Shown: positions 1 to 8,478 of the stretch, in pieces
Position numbering within the stretch: position 1 is the first letter of the stretch
Layout of the letters: every line of letters begins with the position of its first letter
Assembly (NCBI RefSeq): GCF_009831625.1
Contig: NZ_WUUS01000003.1
Location: 124,001-188,000, forward strand
Direction of reading: 5' to 3'
Length of the DNA: 64,000 bases
DNA from: Halobaculum saliterrae
GTDB taxonomy: Archaea; Halobacteriota; Halobacteria; Halobacteriales; Haloferacaceae
Notes under the pieces: model-generated
The model's database searches: none
Told to the model about the DNA's origin: nothing
What the model saw: the letters and a program-made list of their open reading frames with translations, nothing else
Position numbers and translations under genes: made by a program

Positions 1-567
1 AACCGACTCGATCCGACTGCTGGCCAGCGTGTAATCGACCGTCGTGTTATTCGCCGACTCCGCGCTGGGAACGACAATCCGATAATCCACTAGTCCCCGC
101 ACCGTCCCGTTCGGGGCGACGTACTCGGTCGTCTCGCCCGGAGTCCGGTGGGCAGTCGTGGACGGGGTGATCGCGAACAGCGTCGCATGGGCGTCCCGAA
201 TGTACCGGCCATCGGTGAGGGTCGCGTGGGGTGGGTACACTGATACGTTCACGTCGCCCGGCGTGGCGTCGCGATGGTCAGCCCGTGTCCAGCGAGCCGC
301 GGTATCGGGCGGGCGGCGGAACGTAATGTCGCTGGCGTTGGCGAGTTGTTCGCCGGCAGAGCGCGAGTCGTTGGAGCGCCGCTCGAAGGCGGCGTTCGTG
401 ACGTAGCCGGAGTCGTTGTCTCGGCTCCACAGCGACGCCGCCTCCGCCTCCGTCAGCCCGTGTGTCTCCTCCTGGGGAGACGGTGGGCGCCCGGCGGCGA
501 CGGCGACGAGGCTCCCGACGAGCATGACGATGAGGGCCGCAACCGACAGCGAGGTTCGTCGTCGCAT
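1..567 (-). CDS. secreted or anchored hypothetical protein, partial (3' end outside window)
   Basis: The reading frame opens at ATG 567 and runs off the left edge without a stop, giving the N-terminal 189 residues. Residues 7-27 are hydrophobic (signal peptide or membrane anchor) after a run of arginines. The rest is hydrophilic and Thr/Asp-rich with several N-x-S/T sequons, as expected for an exported haloarchaeal protein. It starts 3 nt after the stop of the small membrane gene 571-1029, so the two are almost certainly co-transcribed. Given the large conjugation-type ATPase in the same element, a role in a surface or mating apparatus is plausible. I do not recognise the family. Confidence 0.7.
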   Translation of the reverse strand, partial: MRRRTSLSVAALIVMLVGSLVAVAAGRPPSPQEETHGLTEAEAASLWSRDNDSGYVTNAAFERRSNDSRSAGEQLANASDITFRRPPDTAARWTRADHRDATPGDVNVSVYPPHATLTDGRYIRDAHATLFAITPSTTAHRTPGETTEYVAPNGTVRGLVDYRIVVPSAESANNTTVDYTLASSRIESV

Positions 568-570
568 CGG

Positions 571-1029
571 TCAGAAGGGGATGAGATCGACGCACTCGGC
601 GATCGGGAGCTCCATCGCGGTGCCGGCGACGGTGAACAGCGGCCCGAGCACGACCAGCGTAAGCGCCGACCGGCCGGCGCCGCGCTTGTGCTGTTTGATC
701 TTCGCTTTCTGCTCGCGACCGAGGGTGAACATCTCCATGAGAGCGTCCGCCTGCCAGACCACGAGCAGCCCCATGATCCCCAGCCCGGTGGTGATCTGCA
801 CGAATCCCTCGATCATGTTGGCGAGCGTGTCCGATTCGTTCGTACACACGGGGTTCGTCGTGTCGTCCTGTGCGGCGACCGTCCCAGTGGCTGCCGCCAC
901 GAGGAGCACGAGACAGAGGCTCACTCGACACACCGCGCCGAAGGCTGGTGTCACGATCCGTCGATCCGGGCTTCCGCCGTCGGTCACGACCCGACCATCC
1001 CCGTTGGGCCCGTTATTGGCGGCACTCAT
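571..1029 (-). CDS. small membrane protein, pilin-like (signal segment plus two transmembrane helices)
   Basis: About 152 residues from ATG 1029. In-frame alternatives are ATG 1065 and GTG 1110, and the start is uncertain. A hydrophobic signal-like segment ending in an Ala-rich cleavage-type stretch is followed by a short acidic loop with two cysteines, a transmembrane helix, a basic cytoplasmic-looking loop (KIKQHKRGAGR) and a second helix. This signal + TM + basic loop + TM layout is that of VirB2/TrbC-type pilins of type IV secretion systems. That is inference from architecture only. The next gene starts 3 nt after its stop. A 15-nt sequence at 1090-1104 recurs upstream of the ATPase gene at 14562. 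Confidence 0.7.
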   Translation of the reverse strand: MSAANNGPNGDGRVVTDGGSPDRRIVTPAFGAVCRVSLCLVLLVAAATGTVAAQDDTTNPVCTNESDTLANMIEGFVQITTGLGIMGLLVVWQADALMEMFTLGREQKAKIKQHKRGAGRSALTLVVLGPLFTVAGTAMELPIAECVDLIPF

Positions 1030-1089
1030 CCCGCCGAACGGACCCCATTCACGTCGACGTGGCATTGCCCGTATTCGTCCAGCGACGAG

Positions 1090-1104
1090 GAAGTACTCAC
1101 GGCG
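1090..1104 (-). promoter_or_regulatory. 15-nt sequence shared with the region upstream of the conjugation ATPase
   Basis: On the minus strand this reads CGCCGTGAGTACTTC. The identical 15 nt occurs at 14452-14466 on the plus strand. Both lie upstream of a gene of the putative transfer module, 60-95 nt before the chosen start. Both are preceded by a CACTGTG/CAGTGTG-like stretch. It could be an operator or promoter element, or a conserved N-terminal coding stub: both could be read as GTG-x-CGC-CGT-GAG-TAC-TTC. Confidence 0.4.
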
Positions 1105-1143
1105 TCCCACACTGTGGAGATCTGTGAACGTTCTCTTCCGAAG

Positions 1144-1150
1144 ATATTTA
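1144..1150 (+). promoter_or_regulatory. TATA-like box for the regulator gene at 1184
   Basis: The A/T-rich string ATATTTA lies 34-40 nt before ATG 1184 in GC-rich surroundings. This fits an archaeal TATA box with a short or absent 5' leader. Confidence 0.45.
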
Positions 1151-1183
1151 TCCGATCCGACGGTGAAAACAATCGATCAGCCT

Positions 1184-2281
1184 ATGAACGAACCCTGGGG
1201 GGTCGTTCGAGAGCTGTCCGTCTCCCAAACGGACCCGGATCGAGTCGACGTACTGTCGGTCCTCGAGTCAATGGGTGGTGGCGCAACCCCGACTGAATTG
1301 GCGGAGGGATGTGACGTGAGCCGGAAGGCGATCTACCGACGGATCAGGGAGTTCCGAGAGATCGGGTTCGCGATCGATGGCTCCGACGGCGAAGTTCGAA
1401 TGACTCGCTCCGCGGTGAAAGCGATCGGAGCATACCGGTGTGTCGCGGCACAGACGGACCCGGCGGCGATCGCGTATCTCACGAACTCAGAGTCCAGACG
1501 GGACCTCCTGCGCACCCTTGTGGCCACGTCGGCCGACAAGGCGGAATTAGCCGCCGATGAGCAGCTCCCCTCGCGCTCCACCGTGCATCGGACACTCGAT
1601 CGGCTGGACGATCTTGAGTGGGTTGACCGAACGACCGACGGCCGGTTCACCGCAACCTCCCGAGCCGTCGTGGACTTGGAGCGGATCGACTGGCTCGTGG
1701 AGGCGATCCGGCAGGCGATCGCGAAGGCGCCGGCACTCCGACGAATGAGCTACTGGGTCGATCCGCCGTTGCACGCGCTTGCCGGTGGCGATCTCGTCGT
1801 CGAAACGCCCACAGACCCCAACGCGCTGTTGAGCGCCGCGGTCGATGCGGCCGACCTCCGGACAGAGGGCCTCAGCCACGTCCGGTCGATCACCCCGGTG
1901 TTCGATCCTGTCATGCTCGACCTGTTCGGGAACTATATCGACCGAGACACCACCCAACAGATCGTCTTCGACAGGCGAACGTACCGCCAACTCACACGGC
2001 CGGGTCGGATCCACTACCTCGCTGGCGCGGTGTTGGCACCGAACGTTGAGGTGCGGATCCATCCGGAACCGCTGTACACCGGACTCGCGATCTACAATCG
2101 GGAGACGGTGATGGTCGGCGGGTCGACGCGCCACACCACGGACGCGGCGGTAGTTGGAGCGGGGGCAGCGCTTCGGCGGTGGGCGGACACGACGTTCGAG
2201 AACATTTGGGCGGACAGCCAGCGACCCGCCGGACGGATCCGCGGGTGGCTCGACCGAGCAGTGTCGTCTCCCCTCGGGTAG
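1184..2281 (+). CDS. two-wHTH transcriptional regulator, FilR1/DUF1724-like
   Basis: 365 residues. The longer frame open from 416 is not used, because the upstream part is antisense to real genes and lacks this family's features. Residues ~20-65 form a winged helix-turn-helix (PTELAEGCDVSRKAIYRRIREF). Residues ~100-150 form a second one (LPSRSTVHRTLDRLDDLEW) followed by a wing. The C-terminal ~200 residues resemble the effector domain of haloarchaeal FilR1/DUF1724-type regulators. Such proteins bind promoters and sense an unknown ligand. It is divergent from the transfer-like operon at 1-1029 and may control it (inference). Confidence 0.85.
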   Translation: MNEPWGVVRELSVSQTDPDRVDVLSVLESMGGGATPTELAEGCDVSRKAIYRRIREFREIGFAIDGSDGEVRMTRSAVKAIGAYRCVAAQTDPAAIAYLTNSESRRDLLRTLVATSADKAELAADEQLPSRSTVHRTLDRLDDLEWVDRTTDGRFTATSRAVVDLERIDWLVEAIRQAIAKAPALRRMSYWVDPPLHALAGGDLVVETPTDPNALLSAAVDAADLRTEGLSHVRSITPVFDPVMLDLFGNYIDRDTTQQIVFDRRTYRQLTRPGRIHYLAGAVLAPNVEVRIHPEPLYTGLAIYNRETVMVGGSTRHTTDAAVVGAGAALRRWADTTFENIWADSQRPAGRIRGWLDRAVSSPLG

Positions 2282-2317
2282 TGTCAACTGTCCGTTCAAT
2301 CGGTTGAATCGCGAAAA

Positions 2318-3028
2318 TCAGCGCGACAGGTCCTCATCCACGACGCGTTCACGGTCGACGAAGCGGGACTCGAACCGCGGGCTGTAGTGGAACACCGGGT
2401 CACCGTCGGGGGCGTCAAGTCCGACCGTCTCGAACAGCGAATTGGTCCGCACGGTTGCGTCGACGGGGGCGAGTTGCCACGGATCCCGCTCGACGCTTCC
2501 GATCACCATCGCTCCCGCGTCCTCGTCCGGTGTGAAGTACGTATGCCGCTCGACGAGGAACTCGGCGAGCGAGCCGGCGTCCGCGGGAGCTGGCTGACCG
2601 GTCGGCCGGTAGATCACGTCATAGCGACCGCGACCCGCTGACTTCGACCGCGCACATCGGAGGACGGTCCGGTCGCCGCGGCGGTCGAAGTCGATCGAGG
2701 CGTGCGTGAACGGAAGGCCGAACGAGCGATCCCCGACCAGCGTGCCGAGCCGCTGGCTCGTGTTACACGAGAAGAAGTGTACCCCCGGATCGTCGTCGTA
2801 CCGCACGTAGGTTCGCAGGTCGACCTCGCCGAACTCAGGGAACTGCGACATCGGGACGGCGTCGAGTCCCGCGTCGGTCACTTCGTGGGCGAGGATCGTG
2901 ACCCAGCCCGTGCCGTCGTACGTGTCGATCGTGAGTGGGTCCGGGACGGTCGCTTCGAGTCGGGTCGTTGGGACCGGCCAACTCGCGAAGAGCACGTCCT
3001 CCCCCACCAGTCGGAGCGTCGGTGCCAT
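2318..3028 (-). CDS. DUF2071 family protein (YqjF-like)
   Basis: 236 residues. The start is set at ATG 3028 because the family begins shortly before the LFASWPV motif and a TATA-like TTTTTAT (3056-3064) lies about 30 nt upstream. An in-frame ATG at 3043 is only 16 nt from that box. Features of DUF2071 are the N-terminal FASWPV...LEATVPDPL segment, a central FFSCNTSQR..G stretch and the late ATVRTNSLFETVGLDAPDGDPVFHYSP region. No biochemical role is established for the family. The gene is monocistronic and convergent with the regulator at 1184, and looks like cargo rather than a maintenance gene of the element. Confidence 0.85.
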   Translation of the reverse strand: MAPTLRLVGEDVLFASWPVPTTRLEATVPDPLTIDTYDGTGWVTILAHEVTDAGLDAVPMSQFPEFGEVDLRTYVRYDDDPGVHFFSCNTSQRLGTLVGDRSFGLPFTHASIDFDRRGDRTVLRCARSKSAGRGRYDVIYRPTGQPAPADAGSLAEFLVERHTYFTPDEDAGAMVIGSVERDPWQLAPVDATVRTNSLFETVGLDAPDGDPVFHYSPRFESRFVDRERVVDEDLSR

Positions 3029-3055
3029 GAGATACAATTTCATACGACTGGAGGC

Positions 3056-3064
3056 GATAAAAAG
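3056..3064 (-). promoter_or_regulatory. TATA-like box for the DUF2071 gene
   Basis: CTTTTTATC on the minus strand, centred about 32 nt before ATG 3028. It supports that ATG as the start. Confidence 0.5.
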
Positions 3065-3134
3065 CAGTGGCTCCTCGACTGACGGAGGTAGCTGACGATT
3101 CTCCGCCCAGAGTATCGGTTGGTGGATCGCGCTG

Positions 3135-5279
3135 TTACTTCACATCGACCGAGCTGGTCGCCGTGATCGGCGTTCCACCCGTCGTTCGCCCGGCGAGCTT
3201 CGCGACCGTATCGCCCGGTTCGAAGCCGGTCGCGTCTGTCTCGAAGTGGACGAGGAGGTCGCCGCCCCCATCGCCGGAGCCGTTCACGACCGTGCTCTTG
3301 ACCGGGGTCGCCCCGCCACAGCCGTTCACGGTCGCTCTCGAGCCGAACCGAAGCGTGTCCACGTCGATGTCTGTGGCCGGGTCGATCGATTCGGTGGCCG
3401 GAATCCGGACGGGGATCCGACCGTTGGACCCGCTGTTGATCGTCGGTGCTTTCGAACCCTTGTTCGCTCCGCGAATCTGGAACTCGAACTCCGGTGGGCG
3501 GTGGATATTGAGATAGGTGAATTGGTTGTAGATGCCACCCTGATTGTTCACCCAACCGGCCCAATCCTCAAGCAGCGGCTGATAGAGGCGCTCGTACTCA
3601 AACACCATATACGGACTGTCCTCATAGATCCGGCTCAGTGCGGCCTTCACAGCCTCCGTGCGCTCGGACTGGTCGAGTGTCGTCTCGGCGTCGCGAATGA
3701 GGTCGTCCGCGCCGCGGTATCCGGTTGGGTTCCCATACCCATCCCCGGCGATTTGATTGAGGTAGCCAAGTGTTGGCTCAAGGTTTGTCCATCCGATCGT
3801 GTACGTATCGAACGCTTGCTCAGAAAAGACCTGATCAATCAGCTGTCCGAACCCCCGTTCGGAAACCTCAGCTGGAACCCCCACCAACTCCATGTTCCGG
3901 ATCCAGCGATCGATCCCTTCGGCCTGCTTCGGGTTGAACCGGGGTAACGTCGTGAGAACGGTGAGCGCACCCTGGTCGCCCGTGCCGTCATTGTCCGTGT
4001 GTGCGGCGCCAAACGGCTCCCCGTTCACGCGCAGACGCATCCCGTCGGCGGTCTCCTCGAACGAGTAGTCGTGCTGCGCCGCAGCGTTGTCGGTGAGGAA
4101 CGCCCGCGCGGCCTCGACATCGAAGTCCCCCTGTGAATCCCTGAACAGCGTGAACTGCTCGGCGGCGGAGGCATCGGGTTCGGCCGGCCGATACTCCGAG
4201 AACGGCAACGGTGCGAGGTAGTCCCCGGCGACTGCGTCCGTGCCGCTGTGGACCTCGTTGATGTAGTACTCGTCGTCCCACAGTTTGTGTAGGAACTGTC
4301 TGAACACTTTATCGTCGAACGGGACCCGCCGCGTGTTGAACCCGGCCAGCTGGAACCCGTCCTCCTCGCTTTCGACGACGTTCACCTCACAGTTGTTCGA
4401 CCGGTACCTGTCGGCCTCGTCGTAGCTCAACGATGTGTTTATCGCGTCGACCTCTCCCTCGAGTAGGGCGGTTTTGACCGCGGATTTCGAGTCGTACTGG
4501 CGGATCTCCAACGCGTCGACGTAGGGCGGATTGTCGGCGAGGAAATCCACATCGGCCGGCATCGGATACGTCTCGTCGGCATCCGCTCGCGGTTCCAGTC
4601 GGACCCACGTCTTCGCGTCTGCGTCGAACGATGCGACAGTGAACGCACCCGTTCCGATGGGGCCGCCCTCCGCCAATGGGTCCCGTTGTGCCGGGTCAGC
4701 GACGCCGCTCCAGATATGCTCGGGCAGGACCGCGACACGGAGGAGCGACTGCCGCCACGTCGCGATCGGCTCGGTCAACTCGATCCGGAACTCGTAGGTC
4801 CCCGTCTGCTCGACACCGTCGATATACTTGCTGTTTCCGCGAGAGATGACATTTTGGGTGTCGGTCGTTTGCAGGTACTCGTAGGTGAACACAGGGTCGG
4901 CCGCGGTGAACGCCTCCCCATCGTGCCACGTTACGTCGTCACGGACCGTCACTTCGATCGCCGGCGCCTCCCCCTCGTCGACGAGTTCCCAGTCCGTGAA
5001 CAGCCACGGTTGAACCGCACTCGAATCGGGATCGAGTACGACACCCTGGTCGTACACTTGCCGAACGAGGAGGCCGTTGAGCGCGGTGTTCTCGTTGAAC
5101 GGTGACACGCCGGCTGTGGTCCCGCCCCAACCGATCGTGAACGTGCCTCCGTCACGGGGGGAGAGGTCAGAACCGGCCTGCTGGCCCGTCGTCAGGTCGG
5201 GGATCGTTGCAGCCCCGGCCGCCGTTCCCAACGCGGTGAGCAATGTTCTTCGGTCGATCGGTGAAGACATATCGCTCAT
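3135..5279 (-). CDS. ABC transporter substrate-binding protein, family 5 (peptide/nickel type), with extra C-terminal domain
   Basis: 714 residues. The N-terminus has a Tat motif (DRRTLLTALG) and a hydrophobic stretch, so the protein is exported folded. Residues ~60-590 match SBP_bac_5 (extracellular solute-binding family 5), including the TWHDGEAFTAADPVFTYEY segment. The last ~120 residues are an added domain (IPVRIPATESIDP...LRFG...DLLVHFETDATGF..GDT...) resembling a beta-rich module common in secreted bacterial and archaeal proteins. Family members are usually 550-600 residues and sit beside two permeases and two ATPases. None is nearby, so this is an orphan binding protein that may share a transporter encoded elsewhere. 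Two TATA-like strings precede the start. Confidence 0.85.
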   Translation of the reverse strand: MSDMSSPIDRRTLLTALGTAAGAATIPDLTTGQQAGSDLSPRDGGTFTIGWGGTTAGVSPFNENTALNGLLVRQVYDQGVVLDPDSSAVQPWLFTDWELVDEGEAPAIEVTVRDDVTWHDGEAFTAADPVFTYEYLQTTDTQNVISRGNSKYIDGVEQTGTYEFRIELTEPIATWRQSLLRVAVLPEHIWSGVADPAQRDPLAEGGPIGTGAFTVASFDADAKTWVRLEPRADADETYPMPADVDFLADNPPYVDALEIRQYDSKSAVKTALLEGEVDAINTSLSYDEADRYRSNNCEVNVVESEEDGFQLAGFNTRRVPFDDKVFRQFLHKLWDDEYYINEVHSGTDAVAGDYLAPLPFSEYRPAEPDASAAEQFTLFRDSQGDFDVEAARAFLTDNAAAQHDYSFEETADGMRLRVNGEPFGAAHTDNDGTGDQGALTVLTTLPRFNPKQAEGIDRWIRNMELVGVPAEVSERGFGQLIDQVFSEQAFDTYTIGWTNLEPTLGYLNQIAGDGYGNPTGYRGADDLIRDAETTLDQSERTEAVKAALSRIYEDSPYMVFEYERLYQPLLEDWAGWVNNQGGIYNQFTYLNIHRPPEFEFQIRGANKGSKAPTINSGSNGRIPVRIPATESIDPATDIDVDTLRFGSRATVNGCGGATPVKSTVVNGSGDGGGDLLVHFETDATGFEPGDTVAKLAGRTTGGTPITATSSVDVK

Positions 5280-5439
5280 AAATGGAATCCAACCGATCGT
5301 ACCAGTATTGAATCATAAAAATTGGGGATCAACTCACGTCCATCACTCCTGAACGTTCTATAGGTGTGAACGGGAACACTGGTCGGCTTCCGCGGAATAA
5401 ACTAACTCAGGAATTACTCCGACAGTGTTGTGAAACCGA

Positions 5440-6365
5440 TCACTCGAGGGCGTTCCGGTGCTTGCGGAGCGTCACGGGTGTCACGTCCGCAGCCGTCGCC
5501 AACTCCGCTTGACTGAACCGATCGCGGACATTCAACTCTCGCGCTGCGACGAGGATCGCCCCGCCGGCGATCCCCGACGGGTTCGCGCTGGTCTCGACCA
5601 CAGACGGGGACGCGTGGAGGATGTCACGGGCTCGGCGTTCAACCGCTCGTGGGAGGTCCAGCGCCGACACGAGCTTCGGGAGGAACGTCGCCGGCTCACG
5701 CGGCGGCACCGGCAACCCCAGTTCCCGGTTGAGAACGGTGTAGGCGTTGCTCACCCGCGAGCGTCCCCCTGCGCGACGCGGTTCACGTCGCCCCGTGTCT
5801 CGGGGCGGCCGTTGCACCGGCACGCCGCGTACAGGGCCGCGGCGCTCATCGCCTCGATCGATCGACCCACGAGGAGACCGTCCTCCTGGGCGGAGCTGAA
5901 CAGCCGACACGCCTGATCCCGGATCGATCTCCCGAGTCCGAGCGCGCCGACCATCCGACGGATCTGTGAGAGGCCGTACGCCTGGTTTCGCTCGGCTTTC
6001 GACGCCGTGTTCGCTCGACGATGCTCGCGTCGGAGTCGGGCAAATCGGCGTCGCGTCTCCCCGTCGAGCGGCCGGCCGTGGGCGTCACGCTTCCGGCCGA
6101 TCTCCGTCGAAAGGCCACGATCGTGTCGCGCCGGCGTCCGCGGGGCGCCGGTCCGAGCTCGCGCGGTCTCGGCGTCGTCATCGTTGAACGTTCGCCACTC
6201 CGCTCCGGGATCGACCTGTTCGTCGGCAAGTACGAGCCCACAGTCGTCACATACCACCTCCGCGAGGTTCATCGTTACCCGCCCGCCACAGTCGGGACAG
6301 GTATTCGCGGTCGTCTGTCGGGTCGATTCGTCGAACCGTCGGTCGTACACAGCGTCTCCGTGCAT
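5440..6365 (-). pseudogene. tfb: transcription initiation factor TFB with a -1 frameshift
   Basis: From ATG 6365 the first frame gives a B-finger zinc ribbon (Cys 23, 26, 39, 42; CPDCGGR..CDDCGLV), a linker and cyclin repeat I (QAYGLSQIRRMVGALGL...AAALYAACR), then stops at 5751. The second repeat (SRVSNAYTVLNRELGL...SQAELATAADVTPVTLRKHRNALE) continues in another frame to 5440. Restoring one base near 5758-5770, around five C residues, rejoins them as QGD-R-SRVSNAY, giving ~308 residues, normal for TFB. TFB recruits RNA polymerase to TATA/TBP. As written only repeat I is translated, so the factor should be inactive unless the gap is a sequencing error or recoded. It carries a copy of the 31-nt leader motif. 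Confidence 0.9.
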
Positions 6366-6390
6366 CGTCGGTCACGAGGCACGCCTTCCG

Positions 6391-6421
6391 GCGCCCCTCG
6401 CCCGTCCCGGGGCCCAGAAAC
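6391..6421 (-). promoter_or_regulatory. 31-nt hairpin leader, copy in front of the TFB gene
   Basis: On the minus strand GTTTCT fills columns 1-6. GCCCC (9-13) can pair with GGGGC (25-29), and the loop holds GACGGGCG. Column 1 is 56 nt before ATG 6365. It aligns without gaps to four other copies in this element, with column pair 11/27 being C-G here. Confidence 0.75.
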
Positions 6422-6435
6422 ACCCCCGGCTGCGC

Positions 6436-6894
6436 TCACCCGTTTCCCGATAGGGGCTTGCGACCGCGGCGAACGCACTCGAAACAGGGCAGGTCCCCTA
6501 GGTCCGCGCAGTCACACCAGTCAGGCCCGTCGGCCGACTCGCTGGTTTCCGTCTCTTGACCCAGCGACTCCGTTGACTCCGACTCCGAAGCATCCTGCAC
6601 ACCACCGTCGACGACGGGGTGTGCTGCCGCCGCCTCACGGACCGGCGTGTGGATGGCGACTGCGAGTCGGTGTTTGCACGCCGGGTTGTAGTGCTCGTCC
6701 GCAGGGCACTCACACGCAATCGGGAGGTCACCGTCTATCGTGACGACGTAGCTATGCTCGCTCGGCTCCGCATAGCTGTGATTCGTCACGCGAACGCCAT
6801 CCGGAGTGAGCGAGAACGTGAACGGTTCCGTTTCGGCGCGACGGCGGGCGCCGGTCGAGACGTCGAGTCGGTCGAGAACGTGGCTCGAATCCAT
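6436..6894 (-). CDS. SWIM zinc-finger protein
   Basis: 152 residues from ATG 6894. A longer frame back to 7116 is rejected because it would run through the leader hairpin. Residues ~55-85 contain the SWIM signature CxC...CxH (CECPADEHYNPACKH), a zinc-binding fold found in transposases, MEKK1 and DNA- or protein-binding proteins. The C-terminus carries a second cysteine cluster (WCDCADLGDLPCFEC). Haloarchaeal plasmids and integrated elements often encode short SWIM proteins of unknown role. The gene is followed, across a short gap, by the broken TFB on the same strand, and each has its own leader hairpin. Confidence 0.85.
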   Translation of the reverse strand: MDSSHVLDRLDVSTGARRRAETEPFTFSLTPDGVRVTNHSYAEPSEHSYVVTIDGDLPIACECPADEHYNPACKHRLAVAIHTPVREAAAAHPVVDGGVQDASESESTESLGQETETSESADGPDWCDCADLGDLPCFECVRRGRKPLSGNG

Positions 6895-6911
6895 GGTGGG
6901 CAGGCACGCGA

Positions 6912-6942
6912 GTGCGCGCCACCCGTGGCGGCGCACACAAAC
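6912..6942 (-). promoter_or_regulatory. 31-nt hairpin leader, copy in front of the SWIM gene
   Basis: GTTTGT fills columns 1-6. GCGCC (9-13) lies opposite CGCGC (25-29), with one bulged C at column 13 and the pairing extended into columns 14-16. The loop region holds CACGGGTG. Column 1 is 48 nt before ATG 6894. Column pair 11/27 is G-C. Confidence 0.75.
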
Positions 6943-7227
6943 TACTCTGCGAGTCACGGGGACCACGCCGACGGTCATATAGATGGAAATGGCGGCTCCA
7001 ACGAGCGAGCCGCAGTAGTGGCAATCCCGGGTCGGGGAGGCGAGCCCGGTTTGGCGTGGTAACAGCTGAAGGCGGCTACACCCGCGAGCACAGATCGACA
7101 CGATACTGTTGGCCACATGCTACCTGCGGTGGGGCCAGTCGGACCCGTGACTCGCCGGCGTCATCCGAGTCGGACCGAGAGGGAAAACCCAGTCGTCGCT
7201 CGCGCCGGGAGGGTACTGTGGCCGCCG

Positions 7228-8289
7228 CTACGACCACCACGCTGCCAAGACGCGAAGCCAGTTCTCGCGGGCGATCGCTCGGACGTCGTTTTCACTATAC
7301 CCCCGCTCGCGGAGCGCGTCCAGAAGCGGGGGCACGCCGGTCACGTCGCCGATGGAGTTCGGAACGCCGGCGCCGTCGAAATCCGACCCGAGGGCGACGT
7401 GGTCGATACCCGCCACATCGACGATGTGGTCGATATGGGCAACCAGCGTCGATAGCGGCGTTTCAGGGTCGTCCTCACCGTCCGGGCGGAGCGTACTCGT
7501 AGCAAACGAGAGCCCGACGACCCCGTTCGAGTCGGCGATCGCCCGCAACTGGTCGTCGGTGAGGGTACGTGCGGACGGACAGACCGCGTGAGCGGCGGCG
7601 TGGCTCACGACCAACGGGGCATCAGTGAGTGCGTGCACGTCCTCGAATCCCGCCTGGTTCAGGTGCGCACAGTCGACGACGATGCCCCGGTTCTCGCAGG
7701 CGCGCACGAGGGCCCGCCCTGCGTCGGTGAGCCCGTCGCCGATGTCGGGCGTGGCGGGGTAGCGAAACGGGACGCCCTCACCGAAGGCGTTCGGCCGCGA
7801 CCAGACGAGGCCGATCGACCGGACGCCCGCAGCATAGAGGAACTCGAGGTTCGACAGATCCGGTGCGACGGCCGCAGCACCCTCCAAGTGTGGCACTGCA
7901 GCCACTGCCCCGCTGTCGAGACAGTCCTGAATGTCGGTGACGGAGCGTGCCACTCGAAAGCCCCCGTCGGCCCGCTCTCGCGCCTGTCGTTCGAGACGAT
8001 ACAGTCGTTCGAGCATCTCGTAGGTGACGCGTTTCGCCCGGGTGTGGTCAACCGGGTCGGCGAGAGGGATCTCGTAGCCGTCAGCCGTTTGCCGCCGATC
8101 GTACGCGCCGTCGGACGCCCCTTCGTTGGGGACGAAGACGGCGAACAGGCTGCCGCCGTACTCGGCGGCGTGTGCCCGCGGCAGATCAATGTGGCCGGCG
8201 TCGCTTCGCTCGAAGAACGACTGCCCGCCACCACGCTCGTCGACGTGTAACTCCAGAAGCGTATCGTTGTGGCCGTCGAAAACGCGCAT
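7228..8289 (-). CDS. membrane dipeptidase (peptidase family M19)
   Basis: 353 residues. Family M19 (renal dipeptidase) enzymes are zinc hydrolases that cleave dipeptides. Visible signature elements are the N-terminal DGHND (first metal ligands His7/Asp9), PHLEGA (bridging glutamate), VDCAHLNQAGFEDV, VVSHAAAHA (histidine ligands) and the C-terminal LGSDFDGAG substrate-binding motif. Length is normal. There is no signal peptide, so it is probably cytoplasmic as in other haloarchaea. It stands alone on the minus strand with no promoter-specific clue. It is a metabolic passenger inside an otherwise plasmid-like region. Confidence 0.92.
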   Translation of the reverse strand: MRVFDGHNDTLLELHVDERGGGQSFFERSDAGHIDLPRAHAAEYGGSLFAVFVPNEGASDGAYDRRQTADGYEIPLADPVDHTRAKRVTYEMLERLYRLERQARERADGGFRVARSVTDIQDCLDSGAVAAVPHLEGAAAVAPDLSNLEFLYAAGVRSIGLVWSRPNAFGEGVPFRYPATPDIGDGLTDAGRALVRACENRGIVVDCAHLNQAGFEDVHALTDAPLVVSHAAAHAVCPSARTLTDDQLRAIADSNGVVGLSFATSTLRPDGEDDPETPLSTLVAHIDHIVDVAGIDHVALGSDFDGAGVPNSIGDVTGVPPLLDALRERGYSENDVRAIARENWLRVLAAWWS

Positions 8290-8478
8290 ACTGCGGCGAC
8301 GCGCGGTCAGCTGTTAGGCGTTGTGGCGACGACCCCCTCGGAGGACCGTCACCAGCTGTTTACTTCCCTGTGCACGGCATCGAGTCTATCCGACTAGCCC
8401 GAGGGTGGGACCGGCCTCCATGGACTGCACGTCGCACGTCAGCCGACCGAGACCTCCGGAGCCGTCAGCAGACCCCGA

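Noticed and set aside
416-1183. N-terminal extension of the regulator at 1184
   Set aside because: Overlaps the pilin-like operon on the other strand and the promoter; the HTH family starts near 1184.
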